Of a stretch of DNA of 64,000 nt, positions 17,331 to 26,307 are shown one piece after another. Position 1 is the first letter of the stretch. Each line of letters opens with the position of its first letter. A model generated the notes under the pieces. That model saw only the letters and a list, made by a program, of their open reading frames with translations, was not told where the DNA came from and did not search any database. The DNA lies in the NCBI RefSeq assembly GCF_032598905.1, contig NZ_CP122458.1, forward strand, positions 3,472,001 through 3,536,000, given 5' to 3'. The DNA is from Streptomyces sp. 11x1 (GTDB lineage Bacteria > Actinomycetota > Actinomycetes > Streptomycetales > Streptomycetaceae). Both the position numbers and the translations under genes were made by a program.

Positions 17331-18686
17331 TCAGGGGGTCGGATCGAGCCCCGGCCAGATCGCCGACGCGTCGTCACGGTCGGGGTCGGGGAGGCGTACA
17401 GGGCGGACGGGGACGGCGGTGGCGTGGCCGTCGGTCGTCGCCGTCCAGGGGACGGGGCGACCGGAGTAGCAGAGGGCGGTCAGGACGAAGACGCCGTCGG
17501 CGTAGACCTCGACGTACTCGCCGACCGTCAGGACGCGCAGTGACGTGGGGGGTTCACGCAGGACCGTCTCGGCGAACGGGGCGCCGGCCGGGCCCGTGAC
17601 GCGGAGGTTCTTGCCGTCGCAGGCGACGGTGAGGGCCGGGCGGGAGGGGTCGGCCGGGTCGGTGCGCAGGGCGATCTCGACGGGGCCGCCGGAGAGGTCG
17701 ATGTCGCCGACCGCGTGGAGTGCGGGGGCGGTCGTCGGGTCGCCGAGCCAGACGTCCAGGCCCGGCCACCAGGCCAGGCGCGGGGCCGCATCCGCCCCCA
17801 CGACCAGGGACTTGGGCTGGGCGAGCATGCCCCGGCAGGTGTCGCCGGCGTCGGTGAGGCCGACCCGGCGGGGGGTCGTGTGCAGCACGACGCGGGAGCC
17901 GTCGGGGGCGGCGATGACGCGGGGGGCGTACGCCCCCGTGGGGCCGAGTTGGCCGCGCCGGGTCCAGGGGCCGCGCAGGCGGGGCGCTGTCCACGCGTCG
18001 AAGCCGCGCGTCGAGCCGATCGAGCCCAGGAGGAGCCAGGTCCCGTCGTCGAGGCGTTCCAGGACCGGGCACTCCAACTCGTCCACGTCGCCCGGGGAGA
18101 TCAACGGCGGGTGGACCGTCCAGTGTTCGAGGTCCGGGGAGGTGGCCCAGGCCACGCAACCGCTGACCTCGACCGGGAGCGAGGCGTCGGACGCGCAGAT
18201 CACCATGACCCAGCCGTCGCCCTCGTCGTCGCGTACGACGAAGGGGTCGCGCCAGCCCATCCGGTCGGCGGTGCGGTACCAGCGGGGGTCGGCCTCGACG
18301 ACCGGTCCCGTGCCGTGGCGCCGCCAGCCCGTGCCGTCCGTGCGGTCGGAGAGGGCGAGGCCGACGGACTGCAGGGGCCAGCCCTCGGGCGTCAGCCCGC
18401 TCACCCCCGTGTAGAACATCGCGCTTCCGGTGCCGTGGCGCACGGGGTGCATCGTCCACACCGCCTGCTGGTCGAAGCGACCGGGCAGACCGTTGCCGAA
18501 GGCGGTGCCCGCGGGCCGCCAGCCGACCAGGTCGACCGAGGTGGCCCGGCCGTAGGACGTCTCCATCCGCAGATGGTCGAACTCGGCGGTCCAGGGCCCC
18601 TGGAGATGGAGCACCGTGTAGGTGCCGTCGTCATCGCGGAGCAGGGCGAAGTCGTTCACGCAGAGGCCCGGCGGGGCGTATCGCAT
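17331..18686 (-). CDS. GH32-like glycoside hydrolase (beta-fructofuranosidase type)
   Basis: A 451-aa protein without signal peptide. The N-terminal propeller has the three GH32-like acidic motifs: CVNDFALLRD (nucleophile Asp; the usual NDPNG is altered to NDFAL), WRDPFVVRD (RDP, transition-state stabiliser) and ELECPVLERL (EC, acid/base). A beta-sandwich-like C-terminal part (EIALRTDPADPSRP) follows. It probably cleaves an imported fructan oligosaccharide or sucrose-like sugar. It diverges from the lacI-type gene that heads a sugar importer operon. The altered nucleophile box leaves room for a related GH43 activity. Confidence 0.72.
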   Translation of the reverse strand: MRYAPPGLCVNDFALLRDDDGTYTVLHLQGPWTAEFDHLRMETSYGRATSVDLVGWRPAGTAFGNGLPGRFDQQAVWTMHPVRHGTGSAMFYTGVSGLTPEGWPLQSVGLALSDRTDGTGWRRHGTGPVVEADPRWYRTADRMGWRDPFVVRDDEGDGWVMVICASDASLPVEVSGCVAWATSPDLEHWTVHPPLISPGDVDELECPVLERLDDGTWLLLGSIGSTRGFDAWTAPRLRGPWTRRGQLGPTGAYAPRVIAAPDGSRVVLHTTPRRVGLTDAGDTCRGMLAQPKSLVVGADAAPRLAWWPGLDVWLGDPTTAPALHAVGDIDLSGGPVEIALRTDPADPSRPALTVACDGKNLRVTGPAGAPFAETVLREPPTSLRVLTVGEYVEVYADGVFVLTALCYSGRPVPWTATTDGHATAVPVRPVRLPDPDRDDASAIWPGLDPTP

Positions 18687-18780
18687 GCGCAGCAGTCCTG
18701 TCGGCTCGCAGCGCTCAAACGCGTGCGCTGATCATGGTTCAGAGAGATGTCGATTGAGAATCAGCGCAAGTAAAACTGAA

Positions 18781-18794
18781 CGCAAACGCTTGCG
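18781..18794. promoter_or_regulatory. LacI-type operator
   Basis: CGCAAACGCTTGCG is a near-perfect palindrome with the CG-centred form of LacI/GalR operators. It lies between the divergent GH32 and lacI genes, so one site could control both directions. Confidence 0.65.
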
Positions 18795-18870
18795 CAACAA
18801 GGAGGGCGGGTTTACGGTCACGTCACCCCCCAGACACACACCGACGTGAACCCGATGGGAGTAATCCGCC

Positions 18871-19893
18871 GTGCCGGTCAGCATCACCGATGTCGCCCGC
18901 GCCGCCGGCGTCTCGGCGTCCACCGTGTCCCGCGCGCTACGGGGCAGGCCGGGCGTCTCGGACGAGGTACGCGCCCAGATCGCGGCCGTCGCCGCACAGC
19001 TCGGCTACACCGCGTCCCGTTCGGCGTCCAGCCTCGCCAGCGGGCGCACGTACACGATCGGGGTCGTGGCCCCGTACATCGGCCGCTGGTTCTTCGGCAC
19101 CGTGCTGGACGCCGCCGAGCACGTGTTCAGCGCCGCCGGGTACGACGTACTGCTCTACAACCTGGGCTCGGCCGAGGCGCGCAAGCGGTTCTTCACCAAA
19201 CTGCCGGTGCGCAAGCGGGTCGACGCGGTGCTGTCCCTGCTCATCCCGGACGAGGACGAGTCCGCCGCGCTGCGCTCCCTCGGGGTGCCGCTGGCCTCCA
19301 CGGTCGGGGGTGCCCGGCCCGGCTTCACGGTGGTCGGCATCGACGACCGGGCGGGCGCGGAGAGCGCCGTACGGCATCTGGTGAACCTCGGCCACCGCCG
19401 GATCGGCATGATCTCCGGGGCCAGCGGGCCGCTGCACTGGACCACCCCGGTCGACCGTCGCGCCGCCTATCTGCGCGTCCTCGCCGAGGCCGGAATCGAG
19501 CACGACCCGGCGCTGGTGGCGGACGGCGACTACACGGTGGACGGCGGCGAGCGGGCGATGACCGAGCTGCTGGCCGCGTCCCGGCCCCCGACCGCCGTGT
19601 TCGCCCAGTCCGACGAGATGGCGATGGGCGCGTTGCGCGCGCTCAGACGGCATCGGCTGCGGGTGCCGGACGACGTGTCCGTGGTCGGCTTCGACGATCA
19701 CGAACTCGCCGACGTGGTCGGGCTGACCACCGTCGCCCAGCCGGTCGCCGGGCAGGGCGCGGAGGCCGCCCGGCTGCTGCTGCGGCAGTTGGACGAGCCG
19801 GAGGCCGAACAGCCGCCCGGCCGGGTGGAGATGCCCATCCGGCTCGTCCTGCGCGAGACCACGGCGCCCCCGCGCCCGCGCGGACCCCAGTGA
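18871..19893 (+). CDS. LacI-family transcriptional regulator
   Basis: A 340-aa repressor. The N-terminal HTH is ITDVARAAGVSASTVSRALR, followed by the hinge TASRSASSLASGRTYTIGVV and a periplasmic-binding-protein-like sugar domain ending in PDDVSVVGFDDHELADVVG. It starts with GTG at 18871 with a weak GGGAG. It is 94 bases upstream of the sugar-binding protein gene and divergent from GH32, so it probably represses both in the absence of sugar through the palindrome at 18781-18794. Confidence 0.92.
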   Translation: MPVSITDVARAAGVSASTVSRALRGRPGVSDEVRAQIAAVAAQLGYTASRSASSLASGRTYTIGVVAPYIGRWFFGTVLDAAEHVFSAAGYDVLLYNLGSAEARKRFFTKLPVRKRVDAVLSLLIPDEDESAALRSLGVPLASTVGGARPGFTVVGIDDRAGAESAVRHLVNLGHRRIGMISGASGPLHWTTPVDRRAAYLRVLAEAGIEHDPALVADGDYTVDGGERAMTELLAASRPPTAVFAQSDEMAMGALRALRRHRLRVPDDVSVVGFDDHELADVVGLTTVAQPVAGQGAEAARLLLRQLDEPEAEQPPGRVEMPIRLVLRETTAPPRPRGPQ

Positions 19894-19987
19894 CTTCCCG
19901 TACCCCCATTCCGTCGAGCTCGGCACCCCGCCACCCGAAAGCCCCACCCCGCACCTCGCACCCTCATCCCGCACGGAGGCACACACC

Positions 19988-21343
19988 ATGAACCCGACCC
20001 CCCGCTCGACCGGCAGTAGGTTTCGCCGCACCGCCCGTACGGGACTGGCCCTGGCCCTCCCCCTGGCGGCACTGGCCGCCTGTGGCGGGGGCGGTGGGGG
20101 CGACACGTCCGCCGAGGCCGGCAGCGGCGAGGGGACCATCAGCGTCTGGGCCCACCAAGGCCAGAAGAGCGAGTCGGAGGCCCTGCAGAACGCGGTGAAG
20201 TCGTTCAACTCCTCGCAGAGCAAGGTCAAGGTCGAGCTGAAGCTGATACCGGAGAAGGACTACACCAAGACCATCACCGCGACGGACGCCGCCGAACTGC
20301 CGGACGTCCTGGAGTTCGACGGCCCGACGATGGCGAACTTCGTCTACAACAAGAAGCTCGCCCCGCTCGACGGGCACATCTCCGCCAAGACCCTCGACAA
20401 CGCCACGGACGCCTCCAAGGCACAGGGCGAGATCGACGGCAAGCACTACGGCCTGGGCATGTTCGACTCCGGCCTCGGCATGTACGGCAGCAAGAAGCTG
20501 CTGGACGCCGCCGGGGTCACCTACCCGAAGGGCCTGGACGACGCCTGGACCGCGAAGGAGTTCGACGCCGCGCTCAAGGCGCTCAAGGCGAAGGACTCCG
20601 ACGGCAAGGTCCTCGACCTCCAGGAGGGCAACGGCTACGCCACCGAGTGGGGCACCTACGGATTCGCCCCGATCGTCTGGTCGGCCGGCGGCTCCCTGCT
20701 GAAGGACGGCAAGGCGGCGGGCGCCCTCGACACCCCCGCCGTGGCGTCGGCCTTGAAGACCTTCCAGTCCTGGAAGGCCACGACGGACGCCAACACCGAC
20801 GGCAACGCCTTCGCCAAGGGCCGGGTCGCCCTGAGCTGGGTCGGGCACTGGATGTACCCCGCCTACAGCGAGGCGCTCGGTGACGACCTGGTCGTGCTGC
20901 CGCTGCCCGACTTCGGCGACGGCCCGAAGACCGGCCAGGGCTCGTGGGCCTGGGGTGTCGGCGCGAACAGCAAGAACGCCAAGGCCGCGGGCACCTTCCT
21001 GGACTTCCTGCTCGACGACACCAACGTCGGCGCGATGACGAAGGCCAACGGCGCGCCGCCGGCCACGAAGTCCGCGCTCGCCGCGAGCCCGCTCTACCGG
21101 CAGGGCGGCCCGCTCCAGCTCTTCGCCGACCAGCTCGCCAAGCCGTGCGGCGACAGCGACATCAGCAAGTCGTGTGTCGCCGTCACCCGGCCGGTGACCG
21201 CCGGATACCCCGTGGTGACCGCGAAGTTCAGCGAGGCCGTGAGCTCGATCTACGGCGGCGCCGACCCGAAGGGCGCCCTGTCGAAGGCCGCCCGCGCCAT
21301 CGACCGGGACTTCTCGGACAACGCCGGTTACGAGATCCCGTAG
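19988..21343 (+). CDS. Sugar ABC transporter substrate-binding lipoprotein (family 1)
   Basis: A 451-aa extracellular sugar-binding protein. The signal peptide has a lipobox (LPLAALAACGGG). The mature part starts TISVWAHQGQKSESEALQNA and contains the family pattern ELPDVLEFDGPTMANFVY. Four Cys remain in the mature protein, including AKPCGDSDISKSC, which could form a disulfide. The GGAGG before the ATG fits. The sugar is unknown; the GH32-like neighbour points to a fructose-containing oligosaccharide. Confidence 0.9.
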   Translation: MNPTPRSTGSRFRRTARTGLALALPLAALAACGGGGGGDTSAEAGSGEGTISVWAHQGQKSESEALQNAVKSFNSSQSKVKVELKLIPEKDYTKTITATDAAELPDVLEFDGPTMANFVYNKKLAPLDGHISAKTLDNATDASKAQGEIDGKHYGLGMFDSGLGMYGSKKLLDAAGVTYPKGLDDAWTAKEFDAALKALKAKDSDGKVLDLQEGNGYATEWGTYGFAPIVWSAGGSLLKDGKAAGALDTPAVASALKTFQSWKATTDANTDGNAFAKGRVALSWVGHWMYPAYSEALGDDLVVLPLPDFGDGPKTGQGSWAWGVGANSKNAKAAGTFLDFLLDDTNVGAMTKANGAPPATKSALAASPLYRQGGPLQLFADQLAKPCGDSDISKSCVAVTRPVTAGYPVVTAKFSEAVSSIYGGADPKGALSKAARAIDRDFSDNAGYEIP

Positions 21344-21453
21344 CACAACGCGCCCAGCAGGCCGTACCGGACCCATCGGTCCAGCCGAACCCATCGGCCG
21401 GGGCGGACGCGCACCCCGTGTCCGTCCGCCCCTTTCGGGAAGAGGACCCCTCC

Positions 21454-22440
21454 GTGAAAACCGTGGAACCCACGCCCGCGGCGGCCCCAGGCCGGCAGCA
21501 GGCCCCAGCCCCCGGCGCACCGACCCGGCGGCCGCCACGCCGCGACCGCGCATGGCTGCACGGGCTGCTGATGTCCGCCCCCGCCGTCACCGGACTCATC
21601 GCCTTCGTCGGCATCCCCTTCTGCTACGCCGTCGTGCTCTCCTTCTACAACGTGCGCCTCGGCTCCCCGCTGGAACCCACCTTCTTCGGTGTCGAGCAGT
21701 ACCGCCGACTGTTCACCGACCCCGACCTCTCCGGCCCGTTCCTGCGGGCGCTGCTCAACAACCTGACCTTCGCCGTGGTCGTCGTCCCCCTCCAGACCGG
21801 CCTCGCGCTGGGCCTGGCGATCCTGCTGAACCGCAAGCTGAAGGCGATCGGCATCTTCCGGTCGGTGTTCTTCATGCCGGTCGTCTTCCCGATGGCGCTG
21901 GTCGCGGTGATCTGGCGGCTGATCCTGGCCCGCAGCGACCAGGGCATGCTCAACTCGGCGCTGGACGCGGTGAGTTTCGGCAACTGGGGCGCGTTCGACT
22001 GGCTCGGCGACGGTCTGACCGCGATGGCCTCGATCATCGTGCTCTCCGTCTGGCAGGGCGTCGGCTTCCAGATGGTCATCCTGCTCGCCGGGCTCCAGCA
22101 GATTCCGGGCGAGCTCTACGAGGCCGCCCAGCTCGACAGGGCCTCGCGCTGGCAGCAGTTCCGGCACGTCACCCTGCCGGGCATCCGCTCCACCCTCGTC
22201 TTCGTCGTGATGCTCACCTCGGTGCTGTCCTTCCGCGTCTTCGACCAGGTGTACGTCCTGGTCAAGGGCGGCGGGCTCGACGAGGACGCGGCCCGCACGG
22301 TGATGTACCAGGCCGTCACGACCGCCTTCGACCAGAACAACATCGGCCAGGCCTCCGCGATCACCGTCGTGTTCTTCCTGATCGTCGTCGCCCTGACCCT
22401 GATCCAGCGCCGCGTCGTCCGGCCCGACAACGAGGACTGA
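21454..22440 (+). CDS. Sugar ABC transporter permease (MalF/UgpA type)
   Basis: A 328-aa membrane protein. The GTG start at 21454 (VKTVEPTPAAAPG) is preceded by a purine-rich GGGAAGAGGA. About 40 soluble residues precede six predicted helices. The EAA loop is ELYEAAQLDRASRWQQFRHV. An open frame reaching back into the binding-protein gene is a shadow. No ATPase gene is present here, so it probably uses a shared MsiK-type ATPase, as Streptomyces sugar importers usually do. Confidence 0.9.
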   Translation: MKTVEPTPAAAPGRQQAPAPGAPTRRPPRRDRAWLHGLLMSAPAVTGLIAFVGIPFCYAVVLSFYNVRLGSPLEPTFFGVEQYRRLFTDPDLSGPFLRALLNNLTFAVVVVPLQTGLALGLAILLNRKLKAIGIFRSVFFMPVVFPMALVAVIWRLILARSDQGMLNSALDAVSFGNWGAFDWLGDGLTAMASIIVLSVWQGVGFQMVILLAGLQQIPGELYEAAQLDRASRWQQFRHVTLPGIRSTLVFVVMLTSVLSFRVFDQVYVLVKGGGLDEDAARTVMYQAVTTAFDQNNIGQASAITVVFFLIVVALTLIQRRVVRPDNED

Positions 22441-22444
22441 GCAG

Positions 22445-23353
22445 ATGAGTACGACCATGAGTCCGACCGTCAGCACGGGTACGGCTACTGCCACGGGTAC
22501 GAGCACGGGTGCCGGTCCGTCCCGCGGGCCGCTGCGCCACTTCCTCGACTACGCCGTCCTCTCCGTCCTGGCGTTCGTCTTCGCGCTGCCCGTCCTCTAT
22601 CTCCTCCTCGGCAGCCTCAAGCCGTCCGACGAGGTGTTGAACGGGCTGTCCGGCTTCCTCCCCACCCACCTGTCCTTCGACAACTACTCCGCCGTCCTGG
22701 ACAGCCTGAACTCCGAGAGCACGGGCTACTTCTGGCAGTTCATGGGCGTCTCGCTGCTGCTGGCGTTCGTGGTGGTGACCGGCGGCCTCTTCGTCAACTC
22801 GATGGCGGCGTACGGCCTCTCGCGGCTGCGGTGGCGGGGCCGGGAGGCCGTCTTCACGCTGGTCCTGCTGCTGATGCTGGTGCCGTTCGAGTCGGTGGCC
22901 GTGCCGCTGTTCTACATGTTCAACGACCAGCGGAACACGCTCTTCATCCAGGCGCTGCCGTTCGTCGCCAACGCCTTCTCGGTCTACCAGTTCCACACGT
23001 TCTTCCGCTCGATCCCGCCGAGCATCGAGGAGGCGGCCCGGCTGGACGGCGCCGGCCCCTGGCGCACCTTCTTCGCGATCATCGTCCCGATGTCGAAGCC
23101 GGCCTTCGCCTCGGTCGCCATCCTGACTTTCCTCACCCAGTGGGGGTCGTTCCTGTGGCCGGTGCTGATGGTCTCCGACCCCTCGGTACGTCCGCTGCCG
23201 CTGGAGATGAGCGTCTTCCAGGGGGAGCAGCCCCCGGACTGGGGCCAGATCCTCGCCTTCGGCGTCCTGCTCGTCCTGCCGGTGCTGATCGTCTTCGCCT
23301 TCTTCCAGCGGTGGTTCGTCCAGGGGGTGGCCAGCTCGGCGGTGAAGGGGTGA
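22445..23353 (+). CDS. Sugar ABC transporter permease (MalG/UgpE type)
   Basis: A 302-aa partner permease. It has a Thr/Ser/Gly-rich leader of about 25 residues, six helices and the EAA loop SIEEAARLDGAGPWRTFFAI. The ATG is 4 bases after the upstream permease stop, so the pair is coupled. It is the last gene of the operon. Confidence 0.9.
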   Translation: MSTTMSPTVSTGTATATGTSTGAGPSRGPLRHFLDYAVLSVLAFVFALPVLYLLLGSLKPSDEVLNGLSGFLPTHLSFDNYSAVLDSLNSESTGYFWQFMGVSLLLAFVVVTGGLFVNSMAAYGLSRLRWRGREAVFTLVLLLMLVPFESVAVPLFYMFNDQRNTLFIQALPFVANAFSVYQFHTFFRSIPPSIEEAARLDGAGPWRTFFAIIVPMSKPAFASVAILTFLTQWGSFLWPVLMVSDPSVRPLPLEMSVFQGEQPPDWGQILAFGVLLVLPVLIVFAFFQRWFVQGVASSAVKG

Positions 23354-23432
23354 GCTTCCGCCCGCCCCGGGCGGGCGTGCCCCGACGTCCCGGGCGTGGC
23401 CCGTTGTCAGTGCCCGGTGCGATGCTGTGGGC

Positions 23433-23858
23433 ATGGACCGGGACGATCTGGTGCGGCTGCGGCGGGCACGGGACCGCATGGACCGCGAGTACGCCGAGCC
23501 GCTGGACGTGCCCGCGCTCGCCCGCACCGCGCTGATGTCCCCCGGGCACTTCCAGCGCAGCTTCCGCGCGGCGTTCGGCGAGACTCCGTACGGCTACCTC
23601 ATGACCCGCCGGACAGAGCGCGCCAAGGCGCTGCTGCGCCGCGGCGACCTCACGGTGACGGAGGTGTGCATGGCCGTGGGCTGTACGTCGCTGGGCTCCT
23701 TCAGCTCCCGCTTCACGGAGCTGGTCGGCGAGACACCGAGCGCGTACCGGGCCCGCTCGCACGAGGAGGGCGCGGCCGTCCCCGCCTGTGTCGCGAAGCG
23801 CCTGACCCGGCCGTCCCGACACCGCGTACGCATGACGGAACCCGACGAAGTGCCCTAG
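23433..23858 (+). CDS. AraC-family transcriptional regulator (HTH only)
   Basis: A 141-aa protein that is almost only the double helix-turn-helix: LDVPALARTALMSPGHFQRS and LTVTEVCMAVGCTSLGSFSS, with GETPSAYRAR at the end. It has no ligand domain. ATG 23433 or the GTG two codons upstream could be used; there is no ribosome binding site, which suggests a leaderless mRNA. It is followed 91 bases later by a VOC-family gene, a common regulator/enzyme pair in Streptomyces. Confidence 0.88.
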   Translation: MDRDDLVRLRRARDRMDREYAEPLDVPALARTALMSPGHFQRSFRAAFGETPYGYLMTRRTERAKALLRRGDLTVTEVCMAVGCTSLGSFSSRFTELVGETPSAYRARSHEEGAAVPACVAKRLTRPSRHRVRMTEPDEVP

Positions 23859-23949
23859 AAGGCTGATGAAGATCTTGGTGAGGGGCTGTCCGGCCTGACG
23901 GCCGTATCCGAGTGGGCGGGACACCGCGGGCACGGCCTAGCGTGAGGGC

Positions 23950-24405
23950 ATGACTACGAACGATCCGAACGCCGCGCGCGGCCTCCCGGCCCCGGACGTG
24001 AAGCTCGCCCAGTGCTTCCTCGCCGTCGACGACCACGACAAGGCGCTCGCTTTCTACCGCGACGTCCTGGGCATGGAGGTCCGTGGCGACGTGGGCTTCG
24101 AGGGCATGCGCTGGGTGACCGTGGGCTCGCCGCTCCAACCGGACGTCGAGATCGTCCTGGAGCCGCCTGCCGCCGACCCCGACATCTCCCCCGCCGACCG
24201 CGAGACCATCGCCAACCTCCTCGCCAAGGGCGTCCTGCGCGGCGTCAACTTCACCACCACCGACTGCGACGCCCTCTACAGCCGCGTCGAAGCCTCCGGT
24301 GCCGACGTCCTCCAGGCCCCCACGGACCAGCCGTACGGCGTCCGCGACTGCGCGTTCCGCGACCCCGCGGGCAACATGCTGCGCTTCATGCAACGCCGGG
24401 ACTGA
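23950..24405 (+). CDS. VOC-family (glyoxalase-like) protein
   Basis: A 151-aa protein with two beta-alpha-beta-beta-beta modules: KLAQCFLAVDDHDKALAFYR then FYRDVLGMEV, and at the end QPYGVRDCAFRDPAGNMLRF. It could be a metal-dependent dioxygenase/isomerase or a resistance-type binding protein; the substrate is unknown. The AraC gene just upstream probably regulates it. Confidence 0.88.
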   Translation: MTTNDPNAARGLPAPDVKLAQCFLAVDDHDKALAFYRDVLGMEVRGDVGFEGMRWVTVGSPLQPDVEIVLEPPAADPDISPADRETIANLLAKGVLRGVNFTTTDCDALYSRVEASGADVLQAPTDQPYGVRDCAFRDPAGNMLRFMQRRD

Positions 24406-24526
24406 TCAGCCGGGTACGGAGAGAACGCCCCGGCACACGGGAAACGGCGTTGCGTGGAGCGGGACGGCGAGGGAGCGTACGAGTCGTTCAGCCGTGGGGC
24501 TGGACCGTACGACAGGGAGCGGCGCT

Positions 24527-25360
24527 GTGGGTGGAGTGGGCGGGAACGGCAAGGACGGCGGGGGCGATGTCTTGGGCGGCGTCCCGGGCGGCGGCTCGGT
24601 GGGCGGGGAGGGCGAGGCAGGGGTGCCGATCCGGTGGGCGTACGCCTTCGTCGATCGGCCGACGGCCGTGTTCGAGCGGGCCTGCGCCTTCTGGACGGCG
24701 GTCACGGCGACGCGGCTGTCCGCGCGCCGGGGCGATCAGGGCGAGTTCGTCACCCTGCTGCCCGAGACCGGCGACGCCTGTGTGAAGGCGCAGGGGGTCG
24801 GGTCGGGCGGCGGCGCTCACCTGGACCTCGTGGTCGAGGACGTCCCCGCGCTCGTCGGCCGGGCGGTCCGGCTCGGGGCCGAGGTGGTCGCCCCGCACGA
24901 CGGCTGGGCGGTGCTGCACTCGCCCGCCGGGCAGCTCTTCTGCGTGGTGCCGTGGCACGGAGAGGCCGAGCGGCCGCCCGTCGTGAACGGCAGCCGGCTG
25001 GACCAGGTGTGCCTCGACGTGCCGCCGGCCGCCTTCGCGGCTGAGGTCACCTTCTGGGCGGCCCTGACCGGGTGGGACTCCCACCCGGGTTCCCGCCCGG
25101 AGTTCCATGTCCTGCGCCCGTCGGCCGGCCTCCCCCTCCGCATCCTCCTCCAGCGACTCGACACTCCTCGCCCGGCCACCGCCCACCTCGACCTCGCCTG
25201 CGCCGACATCGACGCCACCCGTGCGCACCATGAATCCATCGGCGCCACCTGTGTGTCCCGTCAGCTCCATTGGACCGTGATGCGCGATCCGGCGGGCGGC
25301 ACGTACTGCCTGACGGGCCGGTCCCCGGAGACGGGCGGGCTGCCTCCGGCGGCGGAGTGA
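24527..25360 (+). CDS. Two-domain VOC-family protein
   Basis: A 277-aa protein with two VOC modules, residues about 30-145 (RWAYAFVDRPTAVFERACAF; WAVLHSPAGQLFCVVPWHG) and about 155-270 (LDQVCLDVPPAAFAAEVTFW; MRDPAGGTYCLTGRSP). It starts with GTG 24527 with AGGGAG 7 bases upstream; the first 25 residues are Gly-rich and unconserved-looking. The frame is open further upstream without support. Its function is unknown. Confidence 0.8.
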   Translation: MGGVGGNGKDGGGDVLGGVPGGGSVGGEGEAGVPIRWAYAFVDRPTAVFERACAFWTAVTATRLSARRGDQGEFVTLLPETGDACVKAQGVGSGGGAHLDLVVEDVPALVGRAVRLGAEVVAPHDGWAVLHSPAGQLFCVVPWHGEAERPPVVNGSRLDQVCLDVPPAAFAAEVTFWAALTGWDSHPGSRPEFHVLRPSAGLPLRILLQRLDTPRPATAHLDLACADIDATRAHHESIGATCVSRQLHWTVMRDPAGGTYCLTGRSPETGGLPPAAE

Positions 25361-25375
25361 GACAGCCCGGTCGGC

Positions 25376-25789
25376 TCAGATGTCCTGCGCACCCTCCAGC
25401 ACCGGGCGGATGACCACCGGGTACTCCTTGAGCCCCTCCGGCCCGGGGCACTGGGCGACGCGGGCCGCGATCTCCGTGACCCGGTCCAGGTCGGCGCAGT
25501 CCAGGAGCCAGTAGCCGGCGAGCAGTTCGGCAGTGTCCGGGTACGGGCCGTCCGTGACCACCGGTTTGCCGTCGACGTCCGCCGTGACGAACCGGGTGCT
25601 CGCCGGCTCGGCCAGCCCCTGCCCGTCGATCATCTCCCCGGTCTCGGTGAGGTCGTCGTTGATCGCGCTCATGTAGGCGTACATGGCCCGCAGCTGCTCC
25701 GGCGTCCAGGCCGGGGAGTGCTCGGAGGTCTGGCCCCGCATGCCCTCGTAGTCCGCCCGCGTGCCGAGGACCATCATCAGGAACTTCAT
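25376..25789 (-). CDS. YCII-related protein
   Basis: A 137-aa protein of the YCII/DGPF family: MKFLMMVLGTRADYEG at the start, VVTDGPYPDTAELLAGYWLL (the DGPF-like block) and VIRPVLEGAQDI at the end. GGAG lies 7 bases before the ATG. Members often sit beside ECF sigma genes; none is next to it here. The frame remains open far upstream on this strand, but start context and family length support 25789. Confidence 0.88.
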   Translation of the reverse strand: MKFLMMVLGTRADYEGMRGQTSEHSPAWTPEQLRAMYAYMSAINDDLTETGEMIDGQGLAEPASTRFVTADVDGKPVVTDGPYPDTAELLAGYWLLDCADLDRVTEIAARVAQCPGPEGLKEYPVVIRPVLEGAQDI

Positions 25790-25850
25790 GTGTCCGCTCC
25801 TTCGTCCGCCGTGCGGGCCGGGAGCCAGGGGCCGAGCCCGGCCGGGCCGG

Positions 25851-26225
25851 TCAGGCTTTCTCCTCGGTCCGCTCCTCGGCCGGGACCGGGGCCGGGTCCG
25901 TCGCCTCGGCCGGCTCGGCCACCGCCTCGGCTTCGCCGGGACGTGCCGCACGACCGGAGTGACCCGCTTGACCGCCGTGCCCGGCCCGATCACCGTGACC
26001 GCCATGCGCACCATGGCTGCCGTGCGTCCGCCGGGCCACCGCCCGGGGCTTCTCAGCGGCGGCCTCCGCGGCCTCCACGGCCTCGTCGACGTACACCGTA
26101 CACTCGTGGTTCCTGCACGGACCCGGACCCCACACGGGTACCCACGCGCCCAGCGTCTTGTGCCGCCGTACGACCGTGGCCACAGGCTGTCCGCAGACCG
26201 GGCAGACATGCTCGTCGATGCCCAT
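25851..26225 (-). CDS. Small zinc-ribbon-like protein with His/Gly/Ala-rich tail
   Basis: A 124-aa protein with no assigned function. It starts MGIDEHVCPVCGQPVATVVR (CxxC) and has a second Cys pair in PCRNHEC, which together could bind one zinc. Residues about 65-95 are rich in His and Gly (HGSHGAHGGHGDRAGHGG), a possible metal-binding stretch. The tail is acidic and Pro/Ala-rich. It lies upstream of the YCII gene on the same strand, 61 bases away. Confidence 0.65.
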   Translation of the reverse strand: MGIDEHVCPVCGQPVATVVRRHKTLGAWVPVWGPGPCRNHECTVYVDEAVEAAEAAAEKPRAVARRTHGSHGAHGGHGDRAGHGGQAGHSGRAARPGEAEAVAEPAEATDPAPVPAEERTEEKA

Positions 26226-26307
26226 GTCCTCAGGGTATGGCCGACGGGGTCGGTGCGCTCCCGGCCGTACACCGGCAATCTCCGGCGCTCGGTGCCGCGC
26301 TCAGCGC

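Noticed and set aside
20944..21453. Upstream extension of the first sugar permease into the binding-protein gene
   Set aside because: The extension translates to low-complexity Arg/Gly sequence; GTG 21454 has a purine-rich site and gives a normal permease length.
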